From Nocardia inohanensis NBRC 100128 (GTDB lineage: Bacteria > Actinomycetota > Actinomycetes > Mycobacteriales > Mycobacteriaceae): a stretch of DNA of 64,000 nt. Both the position numbers and the translations under genes were made by a program. Position 1 is the first letter of the stretch. The number at the start of each line of letters is the position of its first letter. The notes below the pieces were generated by a model, which had not been told where the DNA came from, searched no databases, and was given only the letters and a program-made list of their open reading frames with translations. The stretch covers positions 682,001 to 746,000 of the forward strand of contig NZ_BDBK01000002.1 of assembly GCF_001612945.1 (NCBI RefSeq), given 5' to 3'. Positions 8,021-17,753 of this stretch are shown here, piece after piece.

Positions 8021-9205
8021 ATGCGCAACACCACCGTTCTCATCTCCGGAGCCAGCGTCGCCGGACCCGCCCTCGCCTACTGGCTGCACCGCTACGGCTT
8101 CGATGTCACCGTCGTGGAGAAAGCGCCCGAACTGCGAGAAGGCGGGCAGGCCATCGACTTCAAGGGGCAGACGCACCGGACCGTCATCGAGCGCATGGGC
8201 ATCCTGGAGGAGCTGCTGGCCCGGCAGACCGGCAAGACCGACATGGTGCTGGTCGACGAGGCCGGCCGGGAACGGGCGTTCATCTCGGGCGACTTCACCG
8301 GCGGCGATATCGAGATCCTGCGGGGCGACCTGGCCGAGGTGATGTACAAGCGCACCGCCGAGCACTGCGAATACCTCTTCGGCGACACCATCACCGCCCT
8401 CACCGAAACCGCCGACGGCGTGCACGCCGAATTCGAGCACGCACCCGCCCGCACCTTCGACCTGGTCTTCGGCTGCGACGGCATCCACTCGCGGGTCCGC
8501 AAGCTGACCTTCGGCCCGGAGCGGGACTACGTCGCCCACGAGGGCTACTACTACTGCATCGCCGGGCAGTCGCACTGGCTGAACGACATCGCGGGGGAGC
8601 CGGATCGGGCGCGGGCGCTGGCTTGGCACACACCCGGGCGGCTCGCGGTCGACGGCGGCTCCAAGGCGGCCCAGCTGTACATGTTCGCGTCGAAGGAGAT
8701 CGATTACTCCCGGGACGATTTCGATGAGCAGCGGGAAATCGTGGCGCGGGTGTTCGCCGGCATGGGCGGCCGGGTTCCGGAGATGCTCGCCGCGCTGCCG
8801 CAACTCGGCGGCTTCTACCTCGACTCGATCAGCAAGGTCAGCATGAAGACCTTCGTCAAGGGGCGCGTCGCGCTGCTCGGGGATTCGGCCTACGGGCACA
8901 CCCTCGCGGGCTTCGGCACCGGTCTGGCGGTGGTCGGTGCGTATGTGCTGGCCGGTGAATTGGCCGCTGCCGGAGGCGATTACGAGGTGGCCTTCGCGAA
9001 CTACGAGGCGATCATGAAGCGCTACACCAAGAAGGCCAAGGGCGCACAGCCCGGCCCGTTCCTCGCGCCCAAGAGCAAGCTGGGGGTGAAGTTCCGCAAC
9101 TGGTTCCTCGGTTCGCGCGGTTTCAACCTGATGTTGAAATACGGCGACGACGCCGCGAACGATATCGATCTGAAGAATTACCCGGAAATCATCGAGGGGC
9201 GTTGA
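8021..9205 (+). CDS. FAD-dependent monooxygenase (TetX/PHBH-like)
   Basis: The 394-residue protein is a single-component flavin monooxygenase of the aromatic hydroxylase class. It starts with the FAD-binding Rossmann motif GASVAGPALAYWLHRYG followed by the acidic VVEK. Later it has the GCDGIHSRVRK segment and the GDSAYGHTLAGFGTGLA motif that contacts the FAD pyrophosphate and ribityl chain. Such enzymes hydroxylate aromatic compounds or inactivate drugs such as tetracycline and rifampicin; the substrate is not evident. ATG 8021 has AGGGAG nine bases upstream. It is probably repressed by the divergent TetR. Confidence 0.92.
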   Translation: MRNTTVLISGASVAGPALAYWLHRYGFDVTVVEKAPELREGGQAIDFKGQTHRTVIERMGILEELLARQTGKTDMVLVDEAGRERAFISGDFTGGDIEILRGDLAEVMYKRTAEHCEYLFGDTITALTETADGVHAEFEHAPARTFDLVFGCDGIHSRVRKLTFGPERDYVAHEGYYYCIAGQSHWLNDIAGEPDRARALAWHTPGRLAVDGGSKAAQLYMFASKEIDYSRDDFDEQREIVARVFAGMGGRVPEMLAALPQLGGFYLDSISKVSMKTFVKGRVALLGDSAYGHTLAGFGTGLAVVGAYVLAGELAAAGGDYEVAFANYEAIMKRYTKKAKGAQPGPFLAPKSKLGVKFRNWFLGSRGFNLMLKYGDDAANDIDLKNYPEIIEGR

Positions 9206-9257
9206 ACGCGGGCGTGGGTATGGCAGTTCATACCGCCATACCCACCGACCGCGTTAT

Positions 9258-9344
9258 TCAAACGATGATGCCCAGTGTGGCCAGGGCGGCGATGACACCT
9301 GCTGCGCCGAGGAAGACCAAAAAGGCTGCGAGTCCAGTGAGCAT
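9258..9344 (-). CDS. 28-residue hydrophobic membrane peptide
   Basis: Hand translation on the minus strand gives MLTGLAAFLVFLGAAG followed by VIAALATLGIIV, then TGA. It is a single hydrophobic helix long enough to span the membrane, with no charged residue. An AAAGGAAAG ribosome site sits just upstream of the ATG, and a perfect inverted repeat (9367-9381) lies further up. It is downstream of fumC on the same strand. No family is recognised; size and composition recall KdpF-type or other small membrane regulators, but no kdp genes are nearby. Confidence 0.5.
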   Translation of the reverse strand: MLTGLAAFLVFLGAAGVIAALATLGIIV

Positions 9345-9366
9345 TGTTCTTTCCTTTCGTGGAGCA

Positions 9367-9381
9367 TCCGCAACTTGCGGA
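9367..9381. promoter_or_regulatory. Inverted repeat upstream of the 28-residue peptide
   Basis: TCCGCAA-C-TTGCGGA is a perfect 7-bp inverted repeat in the leader of the small membrane peptide gene. It could be an operator or a leader hairpin. Confidence 0.4.
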
Positions 9382-9462
9382 CACTCAGCTAATCGAAAGC
9401 GACGCGTGACGTGTTTCACATCTGCGTACGAAAAAAGAAAATGCTTTCCTGACCTGGGGAGG

Positions 9463-10866
9463 TTATTTCTTGTCGTCGACCTTGCTCATGGAGAGCACGT
9501 CCAGGCGGCGGTCGAGCTCCTCCTCGGACAGGTTCGCACCGATCAGACCTCGGTCGATGACCGTCTGACGGATGGTCTTGCGCTCCTTCAGGGCCTCCTT
9601 GGCGACCGCGGCGGCCTCCTCGTAGCCGATCGCGGAATTCAACGGGGTGACAATCGACGGGGAGGATTCGGCGAGCTGGCGCAAATGCTCCTCGTTCGCG
9701 ACCAGGCCCACGACGCAGCGGTCGGCGAACAATCGGGAAACATTGGACAGCAGGCGAATCGACTCGAGTACATTCCGGGCCATCACGGGGATATACACAT
9801 TCAATTCGAAATGGCCGTTGCCGCCGCCCCATGCGATTGCCGCGTCATTTCCGATGACCTGCGCGGCCACTTGGGTAACGGCTTCCGGGAGAACGGGATT
9901 CACCTTGCCCGGCATAATCGAGGAACCGGGCTGCAAATCGGGCAGCTGGATTTCGCCGAGACCGGTGAGCGGGCCGGAACCCATCCAGCGAATATCGTTG
10001 GCAATCTTGGTGAGACTGATGGCGACCGTGCGCAGCGCACCGGACAATTCGACCAGGGCATCGCGCGCGGCCTGCGCCTCGAAGTGATCCTGGGCCTCGG
10101 AGAGGGCATCCAAGCCCGTCGACTTCGCCAGCTCCGCAACGACTTTCGCGCCGAAGCCGGCGGGCGCGTTCAGGCCGGTGCCGACCGCGGTGCCGCCGAT
10201 GGCGAGCTCACCCACGCGCGGCAGGGTCGCCAGCAATCGTTCGATGCCCGCGCTCACCTGCCGCGTGTACCCGCCGAACTCCTGGCCGAGCGTGATCGGC
10301 ACCGCGTCCATCAGATGGGTGCGGCCGGACTTCACCACGTACCGCCACTCCTGGGACTTGTCCAGCAGCGCCAGCCGCAAGTGCTCCAGCGCCGGCACCA
10401 GATCCTTGACCACGGCCTCGGTGGCCGCGAGATGCGTTGCGGTGGGGAAGGTGTCATTGGAGGACTGCGACATGTTCACGTCGTCGTTCGGGTGCACGGT
10501 GACGCCGTTGCGAGCCGCGATGCTCGCGATCACCTCGTTGGCGTTCATATTCGAACTGGTGCCGGAGCCGGTCTGGAAGACATCGATCGGGAACTGGTCG
10601 TCGTGCTCGCCGTCCGCGATCTCGGTGGCGGCGGCCACGATCGCGTCCGCCTTGATCGAGTCCAGCAGGCCCAGCTCGCGATTCACCACGGCGGTAGCGG
10701 CTTTCAGCAGGCCGAGCGCGCGAATCTGCGCGCGCTCCAGGCCGCGGCCGCTGATCGGGAAGTTCTCCACCGCGCGCTGCGTCTGCGCCCGCCACAGGGC
10801 GTCGACGGGAACGCGGACCTCGCCCATGGTGTCGTGTTCGATGCGGTACTGGGTCTCGTCGGTCAT
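9463..10866 (-). CDS. fumC: Fumarate hydratase, class II
   Basis: This 467-residue TCA-cycle enzyme reversibly hydrates fumarate to malate and needs no iron-sulfur cluster. Family motifs include [29 protein letters not shown] and the SS-loop [12 protein letters not shown] that carries the catalytic serine. ATG 10866 ([17 protein letters not shown]) matches the family N-terminus. The frame stays open for another ~180 codons into glpX antisense, which is a GC-bias artefact. The gene follows glpX on the same strand, as in M. tuberculosis. Confidence 0.97.
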   Translation of the reverse strand: MTDETQYRIEHDTMGEVRVPVDALWRAQTQRAVENFPISGRGLERAQIRALGLLKAATAVVNRELGLLDSIKADAIVAAATEIADGEHDDQFPIDVFQTGSGTSSNMNANEVIASIAARNGVTVHPNDDVNMSQSSNDTFPTATHLAATEAVVKDLVPALEHLRLALLDKSQEWRYVVKSGRTHLMDAVPITLGQEFGGYTRQVSAGIERLLATLPRVGELAIGGTAVGTGLNAPAGFGAKVVAELAKSTGLDALSEAQDHFEAQAARDALVELSGALRTVAISLTKIANDIRWMGSGPLTGLGEIQLPDLQPGSSIMPGKVNPVLPEAVTQVAAQVIGNDAAIAWGGGNGHFELNVYIPVMARNVLESIRLLSNVSRLFADRCVVGLVANEEHLRQLAESSPSIVTPLNSAIGYEEAAAVAKEALKERKTIRQTVIDRGLIGANLSEEELDRRLDVLSMSKVDDKK

Positions 10867-11001
10867 GAATCCGACCCTATGCCCGGGGCGAACCGAGTGG
10901 GGGTGCCACGCCTGAGGGAAACCGCACACGGCGCACCGGGAATAGTCCGGATTGCCGGATCGGCCCCCGGCCGGTGCGCCGCGCCTTCGTTCCCGAAACA
11001 C

Positions 11002-11036
11002 TCGGCTCGCCGACCTCGGTCGGCGAGCCGAATTAT
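11002..11036 (-). terminator. Terminator between glpX and fumC
   Basis: A perfect 14-bp inverted repeat (11002-11015 with 11018-11031) has a two-base centre. On the minus strand it is followed by GTGTTTC; it lies about 40 bases beyond the glpX stop. Confidence 0.75.
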
Positions 11037-11074
11037 TCGAACGGGTGCCGCTGGGCGGCAAGCGCTTTCGAGAC

Positions 11075-12115
11075 TCAGGGCATCGGGGGCGCGGCGTGCT
11101 CGTCGCCGATGAAGTCCACCGAGGAGTACTCGCGCAGCTTGGACAGGCGGTGGTAGGCGTCGACCATGCGGACGGTGCCGGACTTGGCGCGCATGACGAT
11201 CGACTGGGTCGAGGCGCCGCCGCCGTAGTAGCGCACGCCGCGCAGCAGGTCGCCGTCGGTGACACCGGTGGCGCAGAAGAAGACGTCCTCACCGGAGACC
11301 AGGTCCTCGGTGGAGAGGATGCGATCCAGATCGTGGCCGGCGTCGATCGCCTTCTGCTTCTCTTCGTCGTCCTTCGGGGCCAGCTTGCCCTGGAGCGCGC
11401 CACCCATACAGCGCATCGCCGCCGCGGCGATGATGCCCTCGGGGGTGCCGCCGATGCCGATCAGCATGTCCACGCCGGAGTCCGGGCGGGCACAGGCGAT
11501 GGCACCGGCCACGTCACCGTCGGAGATGAGGCGGATGCGGGCGCCGGCCTCACGCACTTCCTGCATGTGCGGGGCGTGGCGCGGCCGGTCCAGGATGCAG
11601 ACGGTCAGGTCGGAGACCGAGGAGTTCTTGGCCTTGGCCACGCGGCGTAGGTTCTCCGCGATCGGCGCGCCCAGATCGATGACATCGGCGGCCTCGGGAC
11701 CGACGGCGATCTTCTCCATGTAGAACACGGCCGACGGATCGAACATGGCGCCGCGCTCGGCGACCGCCAGCACGGAGATGGCGCCCGGCGAACCCTTCGA
11801 CATCAGGGTGGTGCCGTCGATCGGGTCCACCGCGAAGTCCAGCTCCGCGCCGGTGCCGTCGCCGACCAGCTCACCGTTGTAGAGCATGGGCGCTTCGTCC
11901 TTCTCGCCCTCACCGATCACCACGATGCCGCGCATGGAGACGGTCGCGACCAGCTGCCGCATCGCGTCCACGGCCGCACCGTCGCCGCCCTCCTTGTCGC
12001 CGCGGCCGACCCAGCGGCCCGCGGCCATGGCCCCGGCCTCGGTGACCCGGACCAGCTCCAGCGCGAGGTTGCGATCCGGAGCCTCGCGGCGGGGTGCGGG
12101 CGTGGGTGCCGTCAT
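11075..12115 (-). CDS. glpX: Fructose-1,6-bisphosphatase, class II
   Basis: The 346-residue metal-dependent phosphatase removes the 1-phosphate of fructose-1,6-bisphosphate in gluconeogenesis. Class II motifs are present: [12 protein letters not shown], the metal-site [25 protein letters not shown], and [16 protein letters not shown] 12115 has AAGGAGG at good spacing. Mycobacteria rely on GlpX as their main FBPase. The gene order glpX-fumC and the divergent DUF4245 gene are conserved with M. tuberculosis. Confidence 0.97.
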   Translation of the reverse strand: MTAPTPAPRREAPDRNLALELVRVTEAGAMAAGRWVGRGDKEGGDGAAVDAMRQLVATVSMRGIVVIGEGEKDEAPMLYNGELVGDGTGAELDFAVDPIDGTTLMSKGSPGAISVLAVAERGAMFDPSAVFYMEKIAVGPEAADVIDLGAPIAENLRRVAKAKNSSVSDLTVCILDRPRHAPHMQEVREAGARIRLISDGDVAGAIACARPDSGVDMLIGIGGTPEGIIAAAAMRCMGGALQGKLAPKDDEEKQKAIDAGHDLDRILSTEDLVSGEDVFFCATGVTDGDLLRGVRYYGGGASTQSIVMRAKSGTVRMVDAYHRLSKLREYSSVDFIGDEHAAPPMP

Positions 12116-12345
12116 TACGGTGCCTCCTTGGTTGTCTACAAGCTGCCCAAATTGTCGCATTGAGCCTCGGAGCGCCGAGCAAGTACTCGTATTGCACTCT
12201 CGTACCGATCTCCCGGCTGGTCGCGGGCCTGATCTCGGGCGAACCCGCGGCAGCCGCCGTCTTCCTCCGGAAACGGCCGGGGACACGCCAGTTCGAGGCG
12301 GGATGTGTGCTCGGTCGCATTCGGCCACCGTGGATACTGGGGGCC

Positions 12346-12909
12346 GTGTCGTACCAGAAGCCCCGCACCCAGCACGATTACAAGGACCTCATCTGGTCGT
12401 TGCTGCCGCTGCTGTTGATCTGCCTGGTCATCGCGGGCATCGCCAGCCAGTGCAGTTTTCAGACGGGCGGGCCGAAGCAGGGCCAGATCCCCGAATTCAA
12501 GGTGCACGATTCCTTGACGGTGGCCGCCCGCGAACTGTCGTTTCCCATACGGGAACCCGCGGTCCCCGGCGACTGGACACCCAACTCGGGTTCGCGCGCC
12601 GATGTCACCGGCGGCGGCAAACTGGCGACGGTCGGCTACATCACCAACCACGGCGCGTACATGCAGCTCACCCAGAGCGATGCCACCGAGGACAAGCTCG
12701 CCGCCCAGATCGTCGGCAGCCGCTACGCCACCGGCACCGAACAGATCGGCGATCGCAAGTGGGTCGTCTACGGCGAGGCCGATACCGAGCCCGCCTGGAT
12801 CACCGACTTCGGCGATGTGCGCGTGCTGATCAAGGGTGCGGGCAACAAGGGGTCGTTCATGACTTTGGCGACCGCCGTGGGCAACGCACAGCCGCTGCCC
12901 AAGAAGTAA
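12346..12909 (+). CDS. DUF4245 membrane-anchored protein (Rv1100-like)
   Basis: The 187-residue protein has a short basic N-terminus and one membrane segment ([18 protein letters not shown], about residues 17-34). The remaining ~150 residues are extracytoplasmic DUF4245. Typical segments are [20 protein letters not shown] and [17 protein letters not shown]. The function is unknown; the gene's place beside glpX and before xseBA matches Rv1100. GTG 12346 starts a basic stretch that fits the membrane topology; no strong ribosome site is seen. A palindromic repeat element follows the stop. Confidence 0.83.
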   Translation: MSYQKPRTQHDYKDLIWSLLPLLLICLVIAGIASQCSFQTGGPKQGQIPEFKVHDSLTVAARELSFPIREPAVPGDWTPNSGSRADVTGGGKLATVGYITNHGAYMQLTQSDATEDKLAAQIVGSRYATGTEQIGDRKWVVYGEADTEPAWITDFGDVRVLIKGAGNKGSFMTLATAVGNAQPLPKK

Positions 12910-12912
12910 TCC

Positions 12913-12993
12913 CCTCGTCATTCCGGCATGCTCTCAGCCGGAATCCACACACCAGCGATGGATCCCGGCTGAAAGCATGCCGGGATGACGAGG
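12913..12993. repeat. Dispersed double-hairpin palindromic repeat, copy 1
   Basis: The ~81-bp element lies between the convergent ends of the DUF4245 gene and xseB. Its left part folds as ATTCCGG-N-CCGGAAT and its right part as ATCCCGG-N-CCGGGAT, and the two halves are also nearly complementary (CCTCGTCA at one end, TGACGAGG at the other). A second copy in opposite orientation is at 57185-57267. It resembles a REP/BIME-type or miniature mobile element and may also act as a bidirectional terminator. Confidence 0.8.
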
Positions 12994-13006
12994 CTGATGG
13001 GGGAGG

Positions 13007-13231
13007 TCAGTTCTCCTGATCGCGGTGCGACAGCGCGTCTTCCACGCGTTTACGCGCACCCGCGAGGTGCTCTTCGCAGCGCGCGGCCAGGGCTTCGCCG
13101 CGTTCCCAGAGCGCGAGGGAATCGTCGAGGTCCATGCCGCCCTGCTCCAGCATCTTCACCACGTTGACCAGCTCGTCGCGGGCGCGCTCGTAGCCGAGGG
13201 TGGCGATCTCGGCGCGATCGTCGTCGGTCAT
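13007..13231 (-). CDS. xseB: Exodeoxyribonuclease VII small subunit
   Basis: The 74-residue helical subunit has the family pattern [43 protein letters not shown]. It pairs with XseA in the exonuclease VII complex that degrades single-stranded DNA. It starts four bases after the xseA stop, so the two are an operon. Its own stop is 13 bases from the palindromic repeat. Confidence 0.95.
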   Translation of the reverse strand: MTDDDRAEIATLGYERARDELVNVVKMLEQGGMDLDDSLALWERGEALAARCEEHLAGARKRVEDALSHRDQEN

Positions 13232-13235
13232 GTTT

Positions 13236-14552
13236 CTACGAATCCTTTCGAGGGGGACGGGAACCCAGCGGTAGGGAGCCCAGGCCGGCGGCGGAGATCG
13301 CGCCGTCGGCGACCCGGATGCGCAGCTGGGTGCCGGGCGGGGCGTCTTCGATGGAACGGATGACATGGCGTTCCTTGCCCGAAACCCGCTGCACCACGGC
13401 ATAACCGCGGGACAGCGTCGCGGCCGGGCCGACGGCGGTGAGCTTTTCGCGCAGATGCCGGGTATTGGTCGACTCACCCGAGAGCAGATGGTCGATGGCG
13501 CGCTGAGCGGAAGCGCGCAGGCGCTCCACCTCGTCGTGCCGCTGATCCAGCAGCCGCAGCGGGTCGGCGAGCACCGGGCGCGAACGCAGCTGGGCCAGGG
13601 CGCGGGCCTCGCGATCGACCCACCCGCGCAGCGCCGCGGCGGAACGCTCACGTAGCTCACGCAGCAAAGCCATCTCGGCGGCGGCATCGGGGACGATTCG
13701 TTTGGCGGCATCGGTGGGAGTGGCCGCGCGCAGATCCGCGACATAGTCCGACAGCGGATTGTCCGGTTCATGTCCGATGGCGCTGACGATCGGCGTCTTG
13801 GCGGAAACGATTGCCCGGCAAAGGGTCTCGTCGGAGAACGGCAGCAGGTCCTCGACACTGCCGCCGCCGCGCGCCAGCACGATCACATCCACCTCGGGAT
13901 TCGCGTCCAGCGCCGCGATCGCCTCCAGGATCTGCGGCACCGCCGTCGCGCCCTGCACCGCGGTATTGCGAATCTCGAACCGCACCGCCGGCCAGCGCTG
14001 CGTCGCCACCGTCACCACATCGTGCTCGGCGGCACTGGCGCGGCCGGTGATGAGCCCGATGCGATTGGGCAGGAACGGAATCGGCCGCTTCAGCCGCGGA
14101 TCGAACAGCCCCTCGGCCGCCAGCAGCGCCTTGAGACGTTCGATCCGAGCCAGCAGTTCGCCGATGCCCACCGGCCGAATCTCGGTGATACGCAAGGACA
14201 CCGTCCCGCGCCCGGTGAAGAATTGCAGCTTGCCGTAGACCACGACCCGGCTGCCCTCTTGCAGCGGAACCGCCGAATTACGCAGCAGCTCCGGATCACA
14301 GGTGACCGAAAGCGACATATCGGCCGCGGTATCGCGCAAAACGAGAAAAGCGGTGCGCGTCCCGGGGCGCATATTGATCTGCGTGATCTGCCCCTCCACC
14401 CACACCGCACCGAGCCGGTCGATCCACTGCGCCACCTTGACGGCGATGGTGCGCACCGGCATCGGATTCTCGGCGGTACTGCTCGCCTTGGCCGGCGGTG
14501 CGGGCTGTTCGGGCTGCGCGGACGTCACGACACCGATTGTGTCAGTGCCCAC
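13236..14552 (-). CDS. xseA: Exodeoxyribonuclease VII large subunit
   Basis: The 438-residue nuclease subunit has an N-terminal OB fold ([21 protein letters not shown]), then the catalytic domain with [37 protein letters not shown] and [25 protein letters not shown] coiled-coil region and a C-terminal SRGYAVV segment follow. The GTG start at 14552 is the furthest supported; GTG 14528 (before TSAQPEQ) is equally plausible because no clear ribosome site is visible. It is co-transcribed with xseB. Confidence 0.95.
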   Translation of the reverse strand: MGTDTIGVVTSAQPEQPAPPAKASSTAENPMPVRTIAVKVAQWIDRLGAVWVEGQITQINMRPGTRTAFLVLRDTAADMSLSVTCDPELLRNSAVPLQEGSRVVVYGKLQFFTGRGTVSLRITEIRPVGIGELLARIERLKALLAAEGLFDPRLKRPIPFLPNRIGLITGRASAAEHDVVTVATQRWPAVRFEIRNTAVQGATAVPQILEAIAALDANPEVDVIVLARGGGSVEDLLPFSDETLCRAIVSAKTPIVSAIGHEPDNPLSDYVADLRAATPTDAAKRIVPDAAAEMALLRELRERSAAALRGWVDREARALAQLRSRPVLADPLRLLDQRHDEVERLRASAQRAIDHLLSGESTNTRHLREKLTAVGPAATLSRGYAVVQRVSGKERHVIRSIEDAPPGTQLRIRVADGAISAAGLGSLPLGSRPPRKDS

Positions 14553-14629
14553 CGACTATCGGCGCACGGGACGCGGATGGTGCCCACTCCATCCCCGTCC
14601 CGTGCCCACTAGCTCGAATCCTGAGAGGT

Positions 14630-14652
14630 CTCGGGGGCGAAGCCCCTGAGAG
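14630..14652. other. Small hairpin between xseA and the lipid-droplet gene
   Basis: CTCGGGGGC-GAA-GCCCCTGAG forms a short stem in the 196-bp gap. It has no U-run and may be a weak terminator for the lipid-droplet-protein gene. Confidence 0.35.
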
Positions 14653-14748
14653 TTGTGAGAGTTGCCATCCCCACGGCAGCCCGGAAACGACACGCGCCGA
14701 CCCTCCGGGCCGGGGTGGCCTGGACGATCGGCGCCAGCCGGATGCAGC

Positions 14749-15411
14749 TCACTTGGCCTGAACGGTCGCGATGCGGTTGGTCAGCATGGTGACGAACGGA
14801 GCGCGGTCACGCGTGCCCACCTCGTATGCCAGCAGCGTCGCGAGATCCTCGACCGACAGCTGCCGCAGCCGGGCACGCAGCTGCGCGATGGTCATCTCGT
14901 CGTAGTTGAAGCGGGCCGCCACCTCGGGCGTCGCCGGCGCGCTGCCATTGTGGCCGTTGGTGACCGCGATGGAAACCGTTGCGGGGGCCTCGGATTCGGC
15001 AGCCTCCTGCGCGGCCGACTCGTCGGCGGCCGGTTCGGGCTCGGCCACAATTGCTTCGGTGATCTCCGCAACCGGTTCTTCGGTCTCGGATTCCTCGGGC
15101 GTAAAGAGGTCGAAACGGCTCTGCCGTACCGATTCCGAGGCGACGCTCGGGGTTTGCCCGGCGTCCTCGTCCTCATCGAAAGTGGCCCAGGCGGGCTGTT
15201 CTTCCGGCTGGTTGACCAAACGGTCGAAAACGGCATCGCCTTTGAGCGCGAGGCTGGTCACGAACTGCTGGAAGTGCATGGTGGTTTGCAGCATCTGGCT
15301 GATCGCGGTGATCGGGAAATTGATTGCGGTCGTCGGTAGCCGGCGAGTTTCCTCGAGAGCATAGACGGCGGCCCCGGCAGCGACCCGGGCCAGGAACGGA
15401 GGTCGGAACAT
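14749..15411 (-). CDS. Lipid droplet-associated protein (Rv1109c-like)
   Basis: The ~220-residue protein begins MFRPPFLARVAAGAAVYALEETRRLP, a conserved N-terminus. A hydrophobic/amphipathic section to about residue 70 is followed by a long acidic Glu/Ala-rich linker. The C-terminal SAP-like helix pair is FNYDEMTIAQLRARLRQLSVEDLATLLAYE. Homologues in Rhodococcus and mycobacteria are annotated as lipid-droplet-associated; the amphipathic part could bind triacylglycerol bodies. ATG 15411 is preferred because CAGG lies about eight bases upstream; ATG 15417 is the alternative. It diverges from ispH. Confidence 0.8.
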   Translation of the reverse strand: MFRPPFLARVAAGAAVYALEETRRLPTTAINFPITAISQMLQTTMHFQQFVTSLALKGDAVFDRLVNQPEEQPAWATFDEDEDAGQTPSVASESVRQSRFDLFTPEESETEEPVAEITEAIVAEPEPAADESAAQEAAESEAPATVSIAVTNGHNGSAPATPEVAARFNYDEMTIAQLRARLRQLSVEDLATLLAYEVGTRDRAPFVTMLTNRIATVQAK

Positions 15412-15525
15412 GCCCATAGCCTGCCCGAAACGCCGTGTGATGCAAAGGTGAGAACGCACGAAATGTGATTTTGCAGCCAACCTCCGCGCGAATGCGCGTC
15501 ACCCCGCACACGTATTCTGTGGGGC

Positions 15526-16527
15526 ATGTCCTCGGCTATCCCTTTGAACGTCGGAATCGTCCGGTCGCCGTCGGGTGCCGCCGACGGCCCGAAGCGCGTA
15601 CTGCTCGCCGAACCGCGCGGCTATTGCGCCGGTGTGGATCGCGCGGTGGTGACCGTGGAGAAAGCGCTCGAAAAGCATGGGGCGCCTCTCTATGTGCGGA
15701 AGGAAATCGTGCACAACCGGCACGTGGTGGAGACGCTGCGGGACCGGGGTGTGATCTTCGTCGACGAAACCGACGAGGTGCCCGAGGGCGCGGTCGTGGT
15801 CTTCTCCGCGCACGGCGTCTCCCCGGCGGTGCACGAGTCCGCCGCCGAGCGGAACCTGCACACCATCGACGCCACCTGCCCGCTGGTCACCAAGGTGCAC
15901 CAGGAGGCCAAGCGTTTCGCGCGCGACGACTTCGACATTCTGCTGATCGGTCACGAGGGGCACGAGGAGGTCGAGGGCACCGCGGGTGAGGCGCCCGACC
16001 ACGTGCAGCTGGTCGACGGGCCGGACGCGGTGGACGCCATCACGGTGCGCGACGAGAACAAGGTGATCTGGCTGTCGCAGACCACGCTCTCGGTCGACGA
16101 GACCATGGAGACCGTGCACCGGCTGCGGGCCAAGTTCCCGAATCTCCAGGATCCGCCGAGCGATGACATCTGCTACGCCACCTCCAACCGGCAGACCGCG
16201 GTGAAGGCGATGGCGCCGGAGTGCGATCTGGTGATCGTGGTCGGCTCGCGCAACTCCTCCAACTCGGTGCGGCTGGTCGAGGTCGCGCTGACCGCGGGCG
16301 CTCGCGCCGCGCACCTGGTCGATTACGCCCGCGAGGTCGATCCGGCTTGGCTGGACGGGGTGCGCACGATCGGCGTCACCTCCGGGGCTTCGGTGCCCGA
16401 GATTTTGGTGGAGGGGGTGCTGGAGTTGCTGGCGCAGCACGGTTTCGGTGAAGTGCAGCCGGTCACCACCGCCAACGAGACCCTGGTCTTCTCGCTGCCC
16501 CGGGAACTGCGCGCCGCCCGCGCCTGA
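15526..16527 (+). CDS. ispH: 4-hydroxy-3-methylbut-2-enyl diphosphate reductase
   Basis: This 333-residue iron-sulfur enzyme performs the last step of the MEP pathway, making IPP and DMAPP from HMBPP. The three cluster cysteines are in [23 protein letters not shown] and [11 protein letters not shown]. Substrate-binding motifs [26 protein letters not shown] and VTSGASVPE are present. It corresponds to mycobacterial lytB2 and lies, as there, between the Rv1109c-like and Rv1111c-like genes. Confidence 0.97.
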   Translation: MSSAIPLNVGIVRSPSGAADGPKRVLLAEPRGYCAGVDRAVVTVEKALEKHGAPLYVRKEIVHNRHVVETLRDRGVIFVDETDEVPEGAVVVFSAHGVSPAVHESAAERNLHTIDATCPLVTKVHQEAKRFARDDFDILLIGHEGHEEVEGTAGEAPDHVQLVDGPDAVDAITVRDENKVIWLSQTTLSVDETMETVHRLRAKFPNLQDPPSDDICYATSNRQTAVKAMAPECDLVIVVGSRNSSNSVRLVEVALTAGARAAHLVDYAREVDPAWLDGVRTIGVTSGASVPEILVEGVLELLAQHGFGEVQPVTTANETLVFSLPRELRAARA

Positions 16528-16548
16528 GCATCCGATAGCGAAAACACG

Positions 16549-16578
16549 CGCGCCCCTTACGATTTCGTAAGGGGCGCG
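16549..16578. terminator. Bidirectional terminator between ispH and the DUF6542 gene
   Basis: A perfect 13-bp stem (CGCGCCCCTTACG / CGTAAGGGGCGCG) with an ATTT loop lies between convergent genes. An A-run precedes it (AAAAC), giving a T-run on the minus strand. Confidence 0.85.
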
Positions 16579-16610
16579 AGTTGTATAGCGCGGAGTTGGT
16601 GGGTGGCAGC

Positions 16611-17645
16611 TCAGCGTTCGATGCGGCCGGAATCGCGTTCGCGGTAGCGCACATTCGGGCGCGGGTGCGGGGGCACCTCCGGGTTCTGGGCCCGGCGGCG
16701 GGGTTCGCCGGTGGCCGGATTGCGATCGGCGGGCGGCTTCGCCCGGCGGCGCCCCTCGGGGACCTGGGTGCGATCGGCTCCGGGCTGGCGGTCGGCCGGG
16801 GGCTTGCGATCCGCGGCGGCGCGGCGGCGGCCTTCGGGGGCTTGGGCGCGATCGGCTCCGGGGTTGCGGTCGGCGGGCGGCTGGCGGTCGGCGCGGGAGC
16901 GATCCGCACCCGCCTTCCGGTCCCCGCGCGAGCGGTCGCCCGGCTGCCGGCCATTGGTCCGGGACCGGTCGCCGGACTGGCCGGAGCCCACGCGCGGCGG
17001 GTTGGCGGCGACCCGGCTGCCGGGGCGGCGGGACGGGCGCGCGGTGGCGGCGGCTTCCTCGGCGGCGTCGGGTTCGGCGGCAGCGCGGGAGCGTCGTCTG
17101 GCGGGGTCCTTGGCATCGGCGGAGCGGGTGCGCTGGGAGCGCGCCGAGCCACCGGGGCGGGCGGTGCGGGTGCGTGGTGTGGCGGGCCCCGAACCGGATT
17201 CGCCGTCGCGCTCACGACGGTGCAGATAGATACGGGCGCCGCCGATCGCGAGCACCAGCACGGTGGCCAGCGCCATCGTGGGGAAGCGGCTCACCAGCGG
17301 GATGGCCAGGTTCAGCAGTACGTCCTTGAGGCCGCCGGTGCTGCCCAGCATCTGCTGGTAGGCCAGCGGCACCGAGACGAACAACAGCAGCGGCGGCAGC
17401 ACCATGGTGGTGAACACGCCCTTGAAGCGCACCACGAGCACGGCCAGCAGGCAGCCGATCACGTACAGCGTGGAGAAGGTGCCGGTCAGCTCGTCACTAC
17501 CGCCGCGAGCATCGAGGAAGAAGCCGATGAACGTGCAGGTCACCGCGATCAGTACCGCCGCACCGGCCGGCACGCCGGGAACCGACGGCAGGATCGAACG
17601 GTGCGACGGGGGCACCTCTGCTCGCTCGCTTGGGGTAACTGCCAC
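16611..17645 (-). CDS. DUF6542 membrane protein with Arg/Asp-rich repeat tail (Rv1111c-like)
   Basis: The ~344-residue protein has four membrane segments in its first ~150 residues (AGAAVLIAVTCTFIGFFLDA, LYVIGCLLAVLVV, MVLPPLLLFVSVPLAYQQM, MALATVLVLAIGGARIYL). A cytoplasmic tail of ~180 residues follows, rich in Arg, Asp, Pro and Ala. The tail contains near-repeats (PGADRAQAPEGRRRA and PGADRTQVPEGRRRA, each with a KPPADR). The function is unknown. GTG 17645 (VAVTPSERAEV) is chosen as a family-like start; ATG 17672 is possible. Confidence 0.78.
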   Translation of the reverse strand: MAVTPSERAEVPPSHRSILPSVPGVPAGAAVLIAVTCTFIGFFLDARGGSDELTGTFSTLYVIGCLLAVLVVRFKGVFTTMVLPPLLLFVSVPLAYQQMLGSTGGLKDVLLNLAIPLVSRFPTMALATVLVLAIGGARIYLHRRERDGESGSGPATPRTRTARPGGSARSQRTRSADAKDPARRRSRAAAEPDAAEEAAATARPSRRPGSRVAANPPRVGSGQSGDRSRTNGRQPGDRSRGDRKAGADRSRADRQPPADRNPGADRAQAPEGRRRAAADRKPPADRQPGADRTQVPEGRRRAKPPADRNPATGEPRRRAQNPEVPPHPRPNVRYRERDSGRIER

Positions 17646-17753
17646 GATCTGCACACTAAAGCATCGAGTCATCTCACGAGGTCGGTGACATCTGGGGAGC
17701 TTGCCGGTCACATAGCTCGCATACCCGGCACGGCGGTCGGCAGCGGTTCCGGG

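Noticed and set aside
10867..11403. N-terminal extension of fumC through the intergenic gap into glpX
   Set aside because: The added ~180 codons lie antisense to nothing functional, read through a terminator stem and overlap the glpX coding region in a different frame. The family N-terminus begins at 10866.
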